From: Planctomycetaceae bacterium | GTDB lineage: Bacteria; Planctomycetota; Planctomycetia; Pirellulales; Pirellulaceae | Assembly: GCA_002709225.1 (NCBI GenBank) | Contig: PAQH01000008.1 | Location: 55,919 to 119,918, forward strand | Direction: 5' to 3' | Length of the DNA stretch: 64,000 nt | Part shown: in pieces, positions 45,101-53,237 of the stretch | How the letters are laid out: each line of letters opens with the position of its first letter | Position numbering within the stretch: the stretch's first letter is position 1 | Translations under genes and position numbers: made by a program | Notes under the pieces: model-generated | Told to the model about the DNA's origin: nothing | Databases searched by the model: none | What the model saw: only the letters and a program-made list of their open reading frames with translations

Positions 45101-45895
45101 CTGTTCTTGACAGGCTGGATCAACCCAACCGACATCTCAAGTAATGTCGGTATCGCGCAGGACCCACAACTAAACGCCCCGCGCCCCCCTGCAATAGAAG
45201 TCGTCGATAAGCATGGAATCTGGTGCGAAACAATTCCCTTCACAGGATTCCCTGGTGGAAAAACAAAGACAATTGCGATTGATTTGTCGAACGCGTTCTT
45301 GTGCGACGACTACCGCTTGAGGATCGTAACGAGCCAGGAGATCTGCTGGGATGAGGTATTTTTCTCTGTCGATGAAGAACCCGTGTCCATTCATCAAGTT
45401 CCACTGGAACTACGATCCGCTGATTTGCATTTTCGTGGTTTTTCGCGACGCATTCCTCACCCCGGTAACGGACCTGAAAACTACGACTACCAGAATGTCA
45501 GCCGGGCACCCAAATGGGCACCATTGCATGGCCGGTTCACCCGCTATGGTGATGTTCGCGAGTTATTACAGGCCACCGACAACCGCCTCGCAGTACTCGG
45601 TAGTGGAGATGAAGTCACATTGGAATTTGCGGGGACTGACAAACCACCGCCAGATGGATGGAGACGTGACTTCGTGCTCTACAACGCCGGCTGGGATAAG
45701 GACGGCGATTTGAACACCATTCTCGGTCAATCATCAGAACCACTGCCATTTCAAGAGATGTCTTCTTACCCCTACCCACCTCACGAAGGACTTCCAGACG
45801 AACCCCTTTATCGAGATTATCTCGACCGTTACCAGACCCGCCGACAGGATCTTTCCGCGTTCTGGAAGTGGGTTCAACGATATCGCGCCGAATAA
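42170..45895 (+). CDS. Large TPR plus VCBS/FG-GAP repeat membrane-anchored protein
   Basis: 1241 residues from the ATG at 42170 (AAGGG just before); the frame from 42137 is slightly longer. An N-terminal anchor (VIFAIAFIAGGIIAYRFI) is followed by TPR units (EDDFEPAEQAFRKIVELAP-like, then AANIALQQLLAREP). The middle is a beta-propeller of VCBS/FG-GAP repeats with acidic calcium loops: DFDLDDRVDVAVL, DIEHDGDLDLIV, DWDRDMDLDVVLG, DCDNDGSSDLLLW and DIDNDGDLDLAVL. From about residue 810 there is a different module, starting CPYAYTWNGTEFVFLTDLLW and ending with YNAGWDKDGDLNTILG and PLPFQEMSSYPYPP. From memory that last module recurs in acidobacterial and planctomycete proteins but is uncharacterised. 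Probably faces the periplasm. Confidence 0.88.
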   Translation: MLNPQQSSSNGFFTSGRVIFAIAFIAGGIIAYRFIRPPTPAPSTRLSAESIRELINLRNVGIAHLENDDFEPAEQAFRKIVELAPDEKMGWWNLAICTLKQIAQVRDRVKNEPPVARDAAISKAVDAANIALQQLLAREPQSPTAYFLAAQLALELSTTPDFEHDPAARKAYEHLCKAMSLDSSKQNIAIRYALFNPYENALRSVQDATIVSQMRSALREAFEAQPDNLILLRYQLLDQSHTEDPEIATTVQHAKTACGPLKRAQGKRLAFDPIKMLDAIVTAAQENDWKTVNSLTFPFTNRINKAEFNGADLKRCTPDTLEFVVFDFSQSFYRSNPPPPTEQEPPLDIRFQPQAAQEALQTLVDGRQIRLVDFDLDDRVDVAVLRKESLDIFVQNPADTSWSLLGSTSIPTGTRGFLEADLFLADKAGSPTAPERPGIPDSRHSHYMGFVVYGDNGVSILRNNLDQNLTSPILIEIDQSEDFRALRQVQAVAAIDIEHDGDLDLIVSAHDGISIWSNHGETIAFENLTEFSRIPEQSSIFTSLIVVDWDRDMDLDVVLGSPDSQTSGYLENILHGRFVWQPFEADFKATHSGQQLSLLESDGNASWDLVASGPDGVRLLKTSTVGNVRHKASLSLSPKACDGTLVWDCDNDGSSDLLLWASDGLEILRGQTNGEAYRPLEGVAALVKQPVISCDTADIDNDGDLDLAVLTDEGIVLFQNEGGNQNNWIAINVRGIIDIGRMNHYGYGTLLEVKSNGRYQAQVVARRTSHFGIGKQSAADVLRVLSTTGVPQNRVRVKANQLVHEKMVQKTSCPYAYTWNGTEFVFLTDLLWAAPLGLQTAEGTLAPSRPWEHLLIEGKNLQLRDGSYWIQITEELWETAYLDEVRLIAIDHPQNTEIYTNEKVGPPTIAKPHIHTVRQRRLPELATDSQGRDVKDIIEKRDGRYLQGFNGRFRKGLVSEHYLELNLGKLESPEKITLFLTGWINPTDISSNVGIAQDPQLNAPRPPAIEVVDKHGIWCETIPFTGFPGGKTKTIAIDLSNAFLCDDYRLRIVTSQEICWDEVFFSVDEEPVSIHQVPLELRSADLHFRGFSRRIPHPGNGPENYDYQNVSRAPKWAPLHGRFTRYGDVRELLQATDNRLAVLGSGDEVTLEFAGTDKPPPDGWRRDFVLYNAGWDKDGDLNTILGQSSEPLPFQEMSSYPYPPHEGLPDEPLYRDYLDRYQTRRQDLSAFWKWVQRYRAE

Positions 45896-46157
45896 TATGC
45901 AACACGCCGCAACGTCGGTCGCGCAGCACAAGTCACATTCCGTGGGCAGCCAGTTGATCTTGAACCGGCAACAACGCCACTACCGGTCTATCTCGTGCAG
46001 AACTCTCGCCAGGTCACCTCGCTTGCGATTGCGAACAGCCTACCGTTAGCACCCCTTCACAGTTGGCTCGTTCAACCCACAGCTCGGGCGTCAACACGAA
46101 CAGCCAACAACCCTAGTACTCCGGCGACTCTTACCACTTGCTCACTACGGAGACACG

Positions 46158-47204
46158 ATGCCACGCTACAACCAACAGCAACTCCTGGAACTCTGCGAAA
46201 CTGTCCTCAGACACCATGGAGCTACCAAACGGGAGTCCGAGATCGTGGGAAACCATCTGGTGGACGCCAACCTGGCAGGTCACGACTCACACGGAGTAAT
46301 CCGGCTTCCTCAATACATCCAGGACATCGAAGCTGGGCTCATTCGCCCTGGCGCAGCACACACTCTGTGCGCGCAAACGGAAACCACCGCGGTCATCGAT
46401 GCAAATGCAGTTTTTGGACAAGTCGCCGGACATGATGCCACTCTGCTGGCTCGCGACAAAGCCCGTAAACGGGGCGTTGCCGCAGTCACCGTACGGCGTT
46501 CGAATCACACAGGCCGTTTGGGGACGTACGGAGAGATGCTCGCAGCTGAAAATATGCTCAGCATTGTCATGGTAAACGGAGGTGGACGTGGACAATGGGT
46601 CGCACCATTCGGTGGACGACAGCGAAGACTCAGCACCAATCCCATGGTTATCGCCGCCCCCTCCCCGGGTCACTTTCCATTGTTGCTGGACATGAGCTCA
46701 TGTGTCGCACCCGAAGGAAAGGTCCGCAATTACTTGCAACGTGGTGAACGTGTACCTGCCGGCTGGCTGGTCGACGCCGATGGTCGCGAAACAACAGATC
46801 CACACGCGTTGTACACGGCGAACCCAGCCGCGCTCCTCCCATTGGGGGGATCAGCTGGACATAAAGGTTTCGGGTTAGCGGTCATGATCGACGTTCTCGC
46901 TGGAGCTCTCTCCGGTGCTGGGTGCAGTCGCGAAGAAACGGCGAGTGACCAAGGATCTGGTCACAGCGGATTGTTGATTATCGCGCTTGACATCACTTGT
47001 TTTCAAACAACGTCCGACTTCTTGGGAGAGCTAGAACCGCTCGTCAAACACCTCAAGACATGCCCACCAGCCGATGGTTTCACGGAAGTGCTAGTTCCAG
47101 GTGAGTCAGAATTCCGATGCCGCCAACAACGACTCGAAGAAGGCCTTGATATCCCAGAAGACACCTGGTCCAAGATCACGCGTGTCGCACCACCGGTTAA
47201 CTGA
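46158..47204 (+). CDS. Ldh-family (malate/sulfolactate-type) dehydrogenase
   Basis: 348 residues. The family is the NAD(P)-dependent type-2 malate/L-lactate dehydrogenase group, which uses an unusual fold unlike classical LDH and includes ureidoglycolate, sulfolactate and delta1-piperideine-2-carboxylate enzymes. Marks: ANLAGHDSHGVIRLPQYI with the active-site His, VRRSNHTGRLGTYGEM, GGGRGQWVAPFGG, RRLSTNPMVIAAP, and GHKGFGLAVMIDVLAGALSG. CGGAGACACG precedes the ATG at 46158. Which hydroxy acid it oxidises is unclear. Neighbours give no hint. Confidence 0.92.
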   Translation: MPRYNQQQLLELCETVLRHHGATKRESEIVGNHLVDANLAGHDSHGVIRLPQYIQDIEAGLIRPGAAHTLCAQTETTAVIDANAVFGQVAGHDATLLARDKARKRGVAAVTVRRSNHTGRLGTYGEMLAAENMLSIVMVNGGGRGQWVAPFGGRQRRLSTNPMVIAAPSPGHFPLLLDMSSCVAPEGKVRNYLQRGERVPAGWLVDADGRETTDPHALYTANPAALLPLGGSAGHKGFGLAVMIDVLAGALSGAGCSREETASDQGSGHSGLLIIALDITCFQTTSDFLGELEPLVKHLKTCPPADGFTEVLVPGESEFRCRQQRLEEGLDIPEDTWSKITRVAPPVN

Positions 47205-47238
47205 AACGTACGCGCAGTGTTTGCCACAGGTACCACCA

Positions 47239-48261
47239 CTAGTGCCACTCAGGCTGATACCTGAGGCCGAGATTCAATATGCGTTGAATCAATCTTTCGT
47301 ACGACATTCCGACTCGTTCGGCAGACTCCGCAAAATCTTCGCCAAATGACAGGTTCGGGTTCGGGTTCGCCTCCAACACGTAAACACGACCGTCATCAGT
47401 CATCCGCAGGTCCATACGAGCGTACCCACTGAGACACAAGATACGGTACACGCGCTTGCATAGTCTAGAAATCCGATCGACAGTGCTCACCGGCAGATTA
47501 TCCGCTGCTTCCGTAACGATGCCCAGCTCCTTTTGATGCTCAGAATCCCACTTCACTCGTCGCGTCGCGATGTTTGGGACTCCGGGAGGCAGGTTACGAA
47601 ACAACATCTCCCAAACAGGAAAAGTCTGCAAACGTTGATTTCCAATTACTCCAACATAGAGTTCACGCCCCTCAATGTATTCCTCAACAAGCGCATCAGT
47701 ACCAAGTTCTTCATGAACATAATTCACTCTTCGCTTGAGCTCATCTCCGTTGCGAACTACCGACTCCTTGCTAATCCCCAACGAGGCGTCTTCAATGACG
47801 GACTTGACAAGCAATGGATAGACATAGCGTCGCAGTGTTTTGACCTTTTTTCCCTTTTGAAAGAGGGAAAATTTGGGCGTTGCAACGCGATGATAGGAGA
47901 GCAGCTTCTTGCTTAGCGCCTTATCGTGTGCCAGCAGTAGGCCGCGTGGATTACAGCCTGTATAAGCTTGTTTCATCAGCTCGAGGTAGGCCACCACGTG
48001 TTGATCGTAAATCGCAACACCGTGAAATTCCTCGAGCAAATTGAATGCCACTTGCGGCTGAAAATCGAGCAACGTCTTGCGGATAATTCCTAAGTCATCG
48101 GCTACACCCAGCGGCACAACCTCATGCCCCATTTCCTTCAACGAAGTAACAACATCGAACTCGGTTTTCCACTGGACGATCTCGTCTTCCGTGAATCCTT
48201 CCATACTTGCTGGAGGCACCAAATCACGGTCCATAAGAACCACGACGCGCAGCTTCTTCAT
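47239..48261 (-). CDS. ATP-grasp ligase (D-alanine-D-alanine ligase-like)
   Basis: 340 residues, ATG at 48261 after AGGGGTG. ATP-grasp enzymes activate a carboxylate as acylphosphate and join it to an amine or thiol. The N-terminal domain begins KLRVVVLMDRDLVPP; the HDKALSKKLLSYHRVATP segment and PLLVKSVIEDASLGIS hold the ATP-binding Lys residues; ALVEEYIEGRELYVGVIGN follows; the metal site is GYARMDLRMTDDG and YVLEANPNPNLS (Asp, Glu, Asn). It resembles D-Ala-D-Ala ligase but is too divergent to be called Ddl. It lies downstream of a zinc metallopeptidase gene with 150 bp between, same strand. Substrate unknown; making or modifying a small peptide is a reasonable guess. Confidence 0.9.
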   Translation of the reverse strand: MKKLRVVVLMDRDLVPPASMEGFTEDEIVQWKTEFDVVTSLKEMGHEVVPLGVADDLGIIRKTLLDFQPQVAFNLLEEFHGVAIYDQHVVAYLELMKQAYTGCNPRGLLLAHDKALSKKLLSYHRVATPKFSLFQKGKKVKTLRRYVYPLLVKSVIEDASLGISKESVVRNGDELKRRVNYVHEELGTDALVEEYIEGRELYVGVIGNQRLQTFPVWEMLFRNLPPGVPNIATRRVKWDSEHQKELGIVTEAADNLPVSTVDRISRLCKRVYRILCLSGYARMDLRMTDDGRVYVLEANPNPNLSFGEDFAESAERVGMSYERLIQRILNLGLRYQPEWH

Positions 48262-48411
48262 GTCACCCCTGAACTACGTGATCGGTCTTCTCGACCAACT
48301 TAGTAGAAACATGGCAGAAATCAGTTGAATGGACGGCAAATAGAACACGCCAACGGTATCACTCGCAACGTCTAATGCGTTCCTCATTATCCGACTAGTT
48401 CAAACAAACTA

Positions 48412-49488
48412 CTAGAGCGCCACTTTATGATGTCCATGGTGCAAAATATTCATCGTCTGCACGGTCAGCATCGCTTGAGCGTCACGCTCCACTCGTTCGG
48501 GAGGCGATGCAATTCGCAGATTCAGTTCACGGCAACGATCAATCATCTCACTGATTATTTGATCAACCGTGTAACGGTACTGACCAGTCCAATGTGAAAC
48601 AAGCTGGCGTAGCTCACGCCGGTGCTTTCTCAAGAAAGAAGCTGCCGCCATCTTCTTTGCATGTTCTGGTGCGTTCGAAAACAGTCTCAACAAATCTCGG
48701 TCGTAATAACTATCCTGTCCGATACCGTAACGGCTGCGTTTTTCTTCGTAATAGTCGCCCAGCGTCTTACGAATTCGAGGAACCGAATCGACGTGCTCGC
48801 GAGAACGCACTTTCGGCTTTTCACTCCGTATCTCTTGCAGTGTCGATTCGACGTACCGCAGTTTCTTGATCACTGGCCAGCCGGCATATTTCACGCGCCA
48901 GCCTGACCGCGGCTTGAGCCACACAGCAAACGTTTCTGCAAAATCCTCCGCCGGATGCGCCTGTGCATACCAACCCTCAAGATGGTGTACATAACTTCGA
49001 CTGTACGGCTTCGGCTGATAATACTCTGGATACGTTTGCGAAGACCGACCGAACAAACGCTGCCAGGCGCGGCGCCGATGTAAAGCATACGCTGTATCAA
49101 TCGCGTGCCCCGCTTCGTGCCGCAGGATGCGCATACACTCGTGTTTTGTGCCCCCTTCGACCTCCAGCATCTGGTTCCGTTCCAACCGTGCAAGTCGTGG
49201 ATGCGCCAAGAAAAACGGGATAGCGATACCCGGTACTCCTTCGGGTGAAAACCAGTCTTCGGAGAGCCAGCAATGGGGACGAAAACGCAAACCGCGCGCT
49301 GTCAGCTCCAGGTACAACTGATTGACATACTTTTCCAGACGTGTGCCAGCAATACGCAGCTTGAGATCACAAATCCGATACTCCAGCAAAGCTGCGTCAG
49401 AGAGTCTCGACCAGGGCGGCTCTGCGGTCGCGGTAAATCGTCGTCCTTTTCCGTTTTTCGCCGTGGCAAGCGTTCCATTTCGCCCCAT
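48412..49488 (-). CDS. Putative zinc-binding metallopeptidase (HEAGH type)
   Basis: 358 residues from the ATG at 49488 (a GTG at 49506 is the alternative). The catalytic motif is MRILRHEAGHAIDTAYAL (HExxH), and AHPAEDFAETFAVWL provides a probable third ligand and the second acidic residue, as in gluzincin-like enzymes. The pattern matches the uncharacterised family annotated as putative zinc-binding metallopeptidase. No signal peptide; strongly basic overall. The C-terminus is His-rich (NILHHGHHKVAL). It precedes the ATP-grasp gene, probably on one transcript. The family has no assigned substrate. Confidence 0.85.
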   Translation of the reverse strand: MGRNGTLATAKNGKGRRFTATAEPPWSRLSDAALLEYRICDLKLRIAGTRLEKYVNQLYLELTARGLRFRPHCWLSEDWFSPEGVPGIAIPFFLAHPRLARLERNQMLEVEGGTKHECMRILRHEAGHAIDTAYALHRRRAWQRLFGRSSQTYPEYYQPKPYSRSYVHHLEGWYAQAHPAEDFAETFAVWLKPRSGWRVKYAGWPVIKKLRYVESTLQEIRSEKPKVRSREHVDSVPRIRKTLGDYYEEKRSRYGIGQDSYYDRDLLRLFSNAPEHAKKMAAASFLRKHRRELRQLVSHWTGQYRYTVDQIISEMIDRCRELNLRIASPPERVERDAQAMLTVQTMNILHHGHHKVAL

Positions 49489-49694
49489 CAATCCACCCAG
49501 TTTCACCCCGTTTTGAATCGCAGTAGTCTACATCCTCAGACATGTTACTACTTCAATAAGGTCGTTCAAGACGTCTTCTTACGGGAAGCGTTACAGGGTG
49601 GTCCAGATCAGAACATCGCACCCTGGATGGCAGTCAGAACGCCCGGCAAATCAGGGGCCTGCGAGTCCGAGACAGCGTATTTACGGACCACCCG

Positions 49695-50957
49695 TTAACC
49701 GATATCAACGCTGGCAGCCCCGATCAGCTGGACAAATTCCTGGTTCGTTTTGAACCGTTCCAACTGACGCGTCAACTGTTCCATCGCGTCGACGTGGTGC
49801 ATCGATGTCAAAGTCCGACGGAGTGCGGTTACAGCCCGAAGCGTATCGGGATCGTGCAATAATTCTTCGCGTCGCGTTCCAGACTGTGAAATATCAATCG
49901 AAGGCCAAACTCTCCGGTCGGCCAGTTTCTGATCAAGTACCAGCTCCATATTGCCGGTTCCCTTGAACTCCTGAAAAATCAATTCATCCATACGGCTTCC
50001 CGTATCGATCAGCGCAGTACCGATTACAGTCAACGACCCACCCTCTTCAAACGCCCGCGCTGTAGCAAATAACTTCTTCGGCACATCCATAGCCTTGATA
50101 TCAACGCCGCCGGACATCGTCCGGCCGGTATTACCAACCCATTTGTTGAATGCGCGAGCCAACCTGGTGATTGAATCCATCAACAAGAACACGTCTTTTC
50201 CCATCTCCGCGAGACGCTTACAGCGTTCCACAATCAACTGGGAAAGACGGATGTGGCTTTCAACATCCTGGTCCAAACTGCTGGCTACAACCTCACCGTT
50301 GACGTTCCGCCGCATATCGGTAACTTCTTCAGGGCGTTCGTCAATTAACAACACGATCAATGTCAGTTCCGGGTAGTTTTTTGCTATCCCTTGGCTGATG
50401 TGCTGTAGCATCACGGTCTTGCCAGTCCGAGGCGGCGCCACAATCAATGCGCGTTGCCCTTTCCCGAGAGGTGTCACCAGGTCCATTACGCGCGTTGTCA
50501 ACGGTTCCGGCCCGGTTTCCAAACGCAACCATTGCTCTGGATTGATCGGTGTGAGGTCTTCAAAACTCTTGACCGACACATACTCTTCCGGAGGCCCACC
50601 CTCCACATCCACAATCTCTCGCAATCGAGGACCTTGCTGCTTACGGGCTTGTTGTAAAATCCCACGAATCATGACACCGGGACGTAAACCAAGACGATCA
50701 ATCATCGTACCCGGTACAAACGGGTCGCTGCGTTCTCGTGAATAGTTGTTTTGCGGGCTACGAAGAAAACCGTATCCATTGGGATGGAGTTCCAATAAAC
50801 CATACCCAGCCGCGTTTGCTGTATCGTTACTGTCGTTGGACTGGTTTTCGTTACCCTGCCCACGACGGTTCGAATAATTCGGCCTCCGTCGGCGACGGTA
50901 GCGCCCGTTATTTCCTGACCTACCACCCGATCTGGTCCGTGGTCTTTTTTTCCCCAT
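49695..50957 (-). CDS. rho: Transcription termination factor Rho
   Basis: 420 residues. Rho is the hexameric RNA helicase that ends transcription. The first 45 residues are an Arg/Gly/Asn-rich insertion (RTRSGGRSGNNGRYRRRRR), a common feature of Rho in high-GC phyla and planctomycetes, possibly for RNA binding or phase behaviour. Then come the cold-shock-like domain (LLELHPNGYGFLRSPQNNYS), Walker A VAPPRTGKTVML, Walker B DVFLLMDSITRLARA, the Q loop VNGEVVASSLDQ and the R loop GGVDIKAMDVPKKLF. It lies upstream of the metallopeptidase gene, same strand, 206 bp apart. The 1 kb region before it lacks genes and could be a long regulatory leader. Confidence 0.97.
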   Translation of the reverse strand: MGKKRPRTRSGGRSGNNGRYRRRRRPNYSNRRGQGNENQSNDSNDTANAAGYGLLELHPNGYGFLRSPQNNYSRERSDPFVPGTMIDRLGLRPGVMIRGILQQARKQQGPRLREIVDVEGGPPEEYVSVKSFEDLTPINPEQWLRLETGPEPLTTRVMDLVTPLGKGQRALIVAPPRTGKTVMLQHISQGIAKNYPELTLIVLLIDERPEEVTDMRRNVNGEVVASSLDQDVESHIRLSQLIVERCKRLAEMGKDVFLLMDSITRLARAFNKWVGNTGRTMSGGVDIKAMDVPKKLFATARAFEEGGSLTVIGTALIDTGSRMDELIFQEFKGTGNMELVLDQKLADRRVWPSIDISQSGTRREELLHDPDTLRAVTALRRTLTSMHHVDAMEQLTRQLERFKTNQEFVQLIGAASVDIG

Positions 50958-51977
50958 GCCTCAACCTTGCAATCACACTTTTGTTACCGGAGCGTCGAGG
51001 GCGACCAGTTCGTCCCCGCGCCCAGCACGTAAATAAACCCAATCTGTCAACACCGTACAGAAGCCGCCTGCACTAGCCATTCTCTGCTGTTACGCCACTG
51101 ATCGAATACCCGGCTCCTACCCCTGCGCCGCGAGTACCGCTATTCCTGTGCTCCTGAAGTGCCTTTACTCCTGAAATATCCGAGTCCCTTGGAAACGGGC
51201 AAAACAAAATAGCGCCAACAACGACTGGGCGAAGGTACCACCCACGGATTCAGAAACGGCGGCGGTCAGAACCACTAACTAAGCGGGTATTTTCTCGTCA
51301 ACCAACGTGATTTACAGCACTCAATGTGCTACTGCTGTTCTCTGCAAACTGCTAGTTCTAACGCTTCACTCGGCCACATTCGGCGAGTTCAATCTCGCCG
51401 CCTTGTTTAACAATGGCAGGGTAAAACAGCAGCGATTCGAGCAAGCAATCGCAAGAATTCAAACAGAGAAGTGAAGCCTGACCGCGAATCCACAATCTGC
51501 TGAAACCGGAGCAGTCGGGAAAACCGATACCTAAGCTAAGTGGGCCAGAATCACTTACATGCTAGACAAGAGCCAGCCACGTTCGACAAGCCCCCATCAA
51601 CTATCGGCATCATACTAATGTGAACGCTGGTGTCAACCTGTTATTTCCCACCCAGGACCCAAGACCTGACAGCAGACTCCGGCCGCCAAACGCCTTGACC
51701 TGGTCGTATTTCCGCTGAATCACCGGCCCAAAATTAGTGAAAACGTCTTAACATTGTGCGGCGGCCTCTCCGCACGCAAAGAAATTGTGCGGCGGCCTCT
51801 CCGCACGCAAAGAAACCGTCTGTCACGCCTACTGAACGGACAAGCCTGGCAATCGATCGCAGACCACGCCGAAAAAAGTGCCGGTTCCCCGGCATTTTGA
51901 CTGCTCCAGCGCCCCCGTGGCAACCGATGCAGGAGGCTAGCTTCTCTAATCGCTACAATCGCAACAGTTGGTCAATC
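50958..51977. other. 1.02 kb gap upstream of rho and of the thioredoxin-YHS gene
   Basis: The longest non-coding stretch in the window. Only short frames without family resemblance occur on either strand. The two flanking genes diverge, so it must hold both promoters. Rho genes are often autoregulated through a long leader, which might explain part of the length. A tandem 31-bp duplication lies at 51753-51814. Confidence 0.5.
51753..51814. repeat. Two perfect tandem copies of a 31-bp hairpin unit
   Basis: The unit runs 51753-51783 and repeats at 51784-51814 with no mismatch. Each unit holds a short inverted repeat, GTGCGG, an 8-base loop, then CCGCAC, so each could form a small hairpin, followed by GCAAAGAA. 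Located about 165-225 bp upstream of the thioredoxin-YHS start. Confidence 0.95.
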
Positions 51978-53237
51978 ATGATGCAACAGCGCCAACGGTC
52001 ATTCGCCGTGATTATCGTCCTACTGGCCTGCGGTCTAGTACCCGCCGCGCCGCTCGCGGCCCAGATTGGTTGGCTGGGAGATCTGGACAAAGCAAAAGAA
52101 CAGGCGGCGCAAACACGGCGTTTGGTTTTGGTTCACTTCTGGTCGGATCAGTGCAACTCGTGTTTCCTGGTTGAACGCAACGTCTTTTCCAAACCCACCG
52201 TAGTACGCGCCATTCAGGCAAACTATGTTCCCGTCAAGATCCAAGTCGAGCAGCATCGGAATCTGGTAACGCAACTGCGCGTGCAAGCTTGGCCGACTGA
52301 TGTCATCCTCGCCGCCGACGGGCGCGAAGTCTATCGAGGTGTCACCCAGCAGGATCCCAACCGGTTCATTTCACACCTCGATCAAGTCGCCGCGTTGAAT
52401 CGGTACCTGCCACAATCGTCACGCCAGGCGAGCAATAACGGGGCCCAGCCTGCAGCCCCGAACGCCGTCAATTTCGCAACCCGACTGGAGACATACGAAG
52501 CACACCCCAACACGGCGCGAAACACGCATTCACCAGCGGCGTCTAATCAGTTCACATCCGCGTCTCCAACGGCGCGAGCGACCGCAAACCACGTTCCAGG
52601 TAGCCATACCACGGCTCACGCATCGACACCCAACCGGTATACCCAGCCACCTGCCGCAAACGGCACACGTGAACTAAGGCCGCCGCTCGCTACCACGGCT
52701 GCTCCCCAGAATCCTCGTACAGCGCCATGGAAGCGAAACCCACAACAAATGAGCCCAACCGCTTCCACTTCCTTTCATCGCAACGCGGCGCCTGCCTCCG
52801 TTTCAACTCCGGTCGCCAGGGTAGCTCCGAAGCAAGCAACGATGCCCACAGCCCGTGTGCAACCACGGGTTCAGACACCTGATCTAGGACTGGATGGATT
52901 CTGCCCTGTGACGCTCGCCTTGCAGCAAGTCTGGAAGTCTGGTGATCCACGCTGGGGCATTATTCATCGTGAACGGCTCTACCTGTTCTCCAGTGAAGAG
53001 GCAATGGAACATTTCTGGAAATCACCCGACCAATTCGCACCCATGTTGTCTGGATTTGACGTAGTCCGCTTCTTTCACAATGGTGAACTACGCTCCGGAC
53101 AACGGAAACACGGTGCCTGGTGGGGCCAAGAAATCTATCTGTTCGCCGATGAACATGCACTCAAACAGTTCTGGAGCAACCCCACTTTTTACTCGCGTAA
53201 AGTGCACGGATTGCGGCAGTCACGCGCAGCCCAATAA
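51978..53237 (+). CDS. Secreted thioredoxin-fold protein with C-terminal YHS-like domains
   Basis: 419 residues from the ATG at 51978 (51981 also possible); the in-phase frame back to 51756 crosses the repeats and is rejected. A signal peptide (SFAVIIVLLACGLVPAAPLAAQ) leads into a thioredoxin-like domain: LVLVHFWSDQCNSCFLVERN with a CxxC pair, then VQAWPTDVILAADG with the cis-Pro. Residues about 150-310 are low complexity, Ala/Pro/Thr/Asn-rich. The C-terminus has GFCPVTLALQQVWKSGDPRW followed by LYLFSSEEAMEHFWKSPDQF, a YHS-type unit, and a second weaker copy (GQEIYLFADEHALKQFW). YHS domains are linked to metal handling. A periplasmic redox or metal role is inferred. Confidence 0.85.
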   Translation: MMQQRQRSFAVIIVLLACGLVPAAPLAAQIGWLGDLDKAKEQAAQTRRLVLVHFWSDQCNSCFLVERNVFSKPTVVRAIQANYVPVKIQVEQHRNLVTQLRVQAWPTDVILAADGREVYRGVTQQDPNRFISHLDQVAALNRYLPQSSRQASNNGAQPAAPNAVNFATRLETYEAHPNTARNTHSPAASNQFTSASPTARATANHVPGSHTTAHASTPNRYTQPPAANGTRELRPPLATTAAPQNPRTAPWKRNPQQMSPTASTSFHRNAAPASVSTPVARVAPKQATMPTARVQPRVQTPDLGLDGFCPVTLALQQVWKSGDPRWGIIHRERLYLFSSEEAMEHFWKSPDQFAPMLSGFDVVRFFHNGELRSGQRKHGAWWGQEIYLFADEHALKQFWSNPTFYSRKVHGLRQSRAAQ

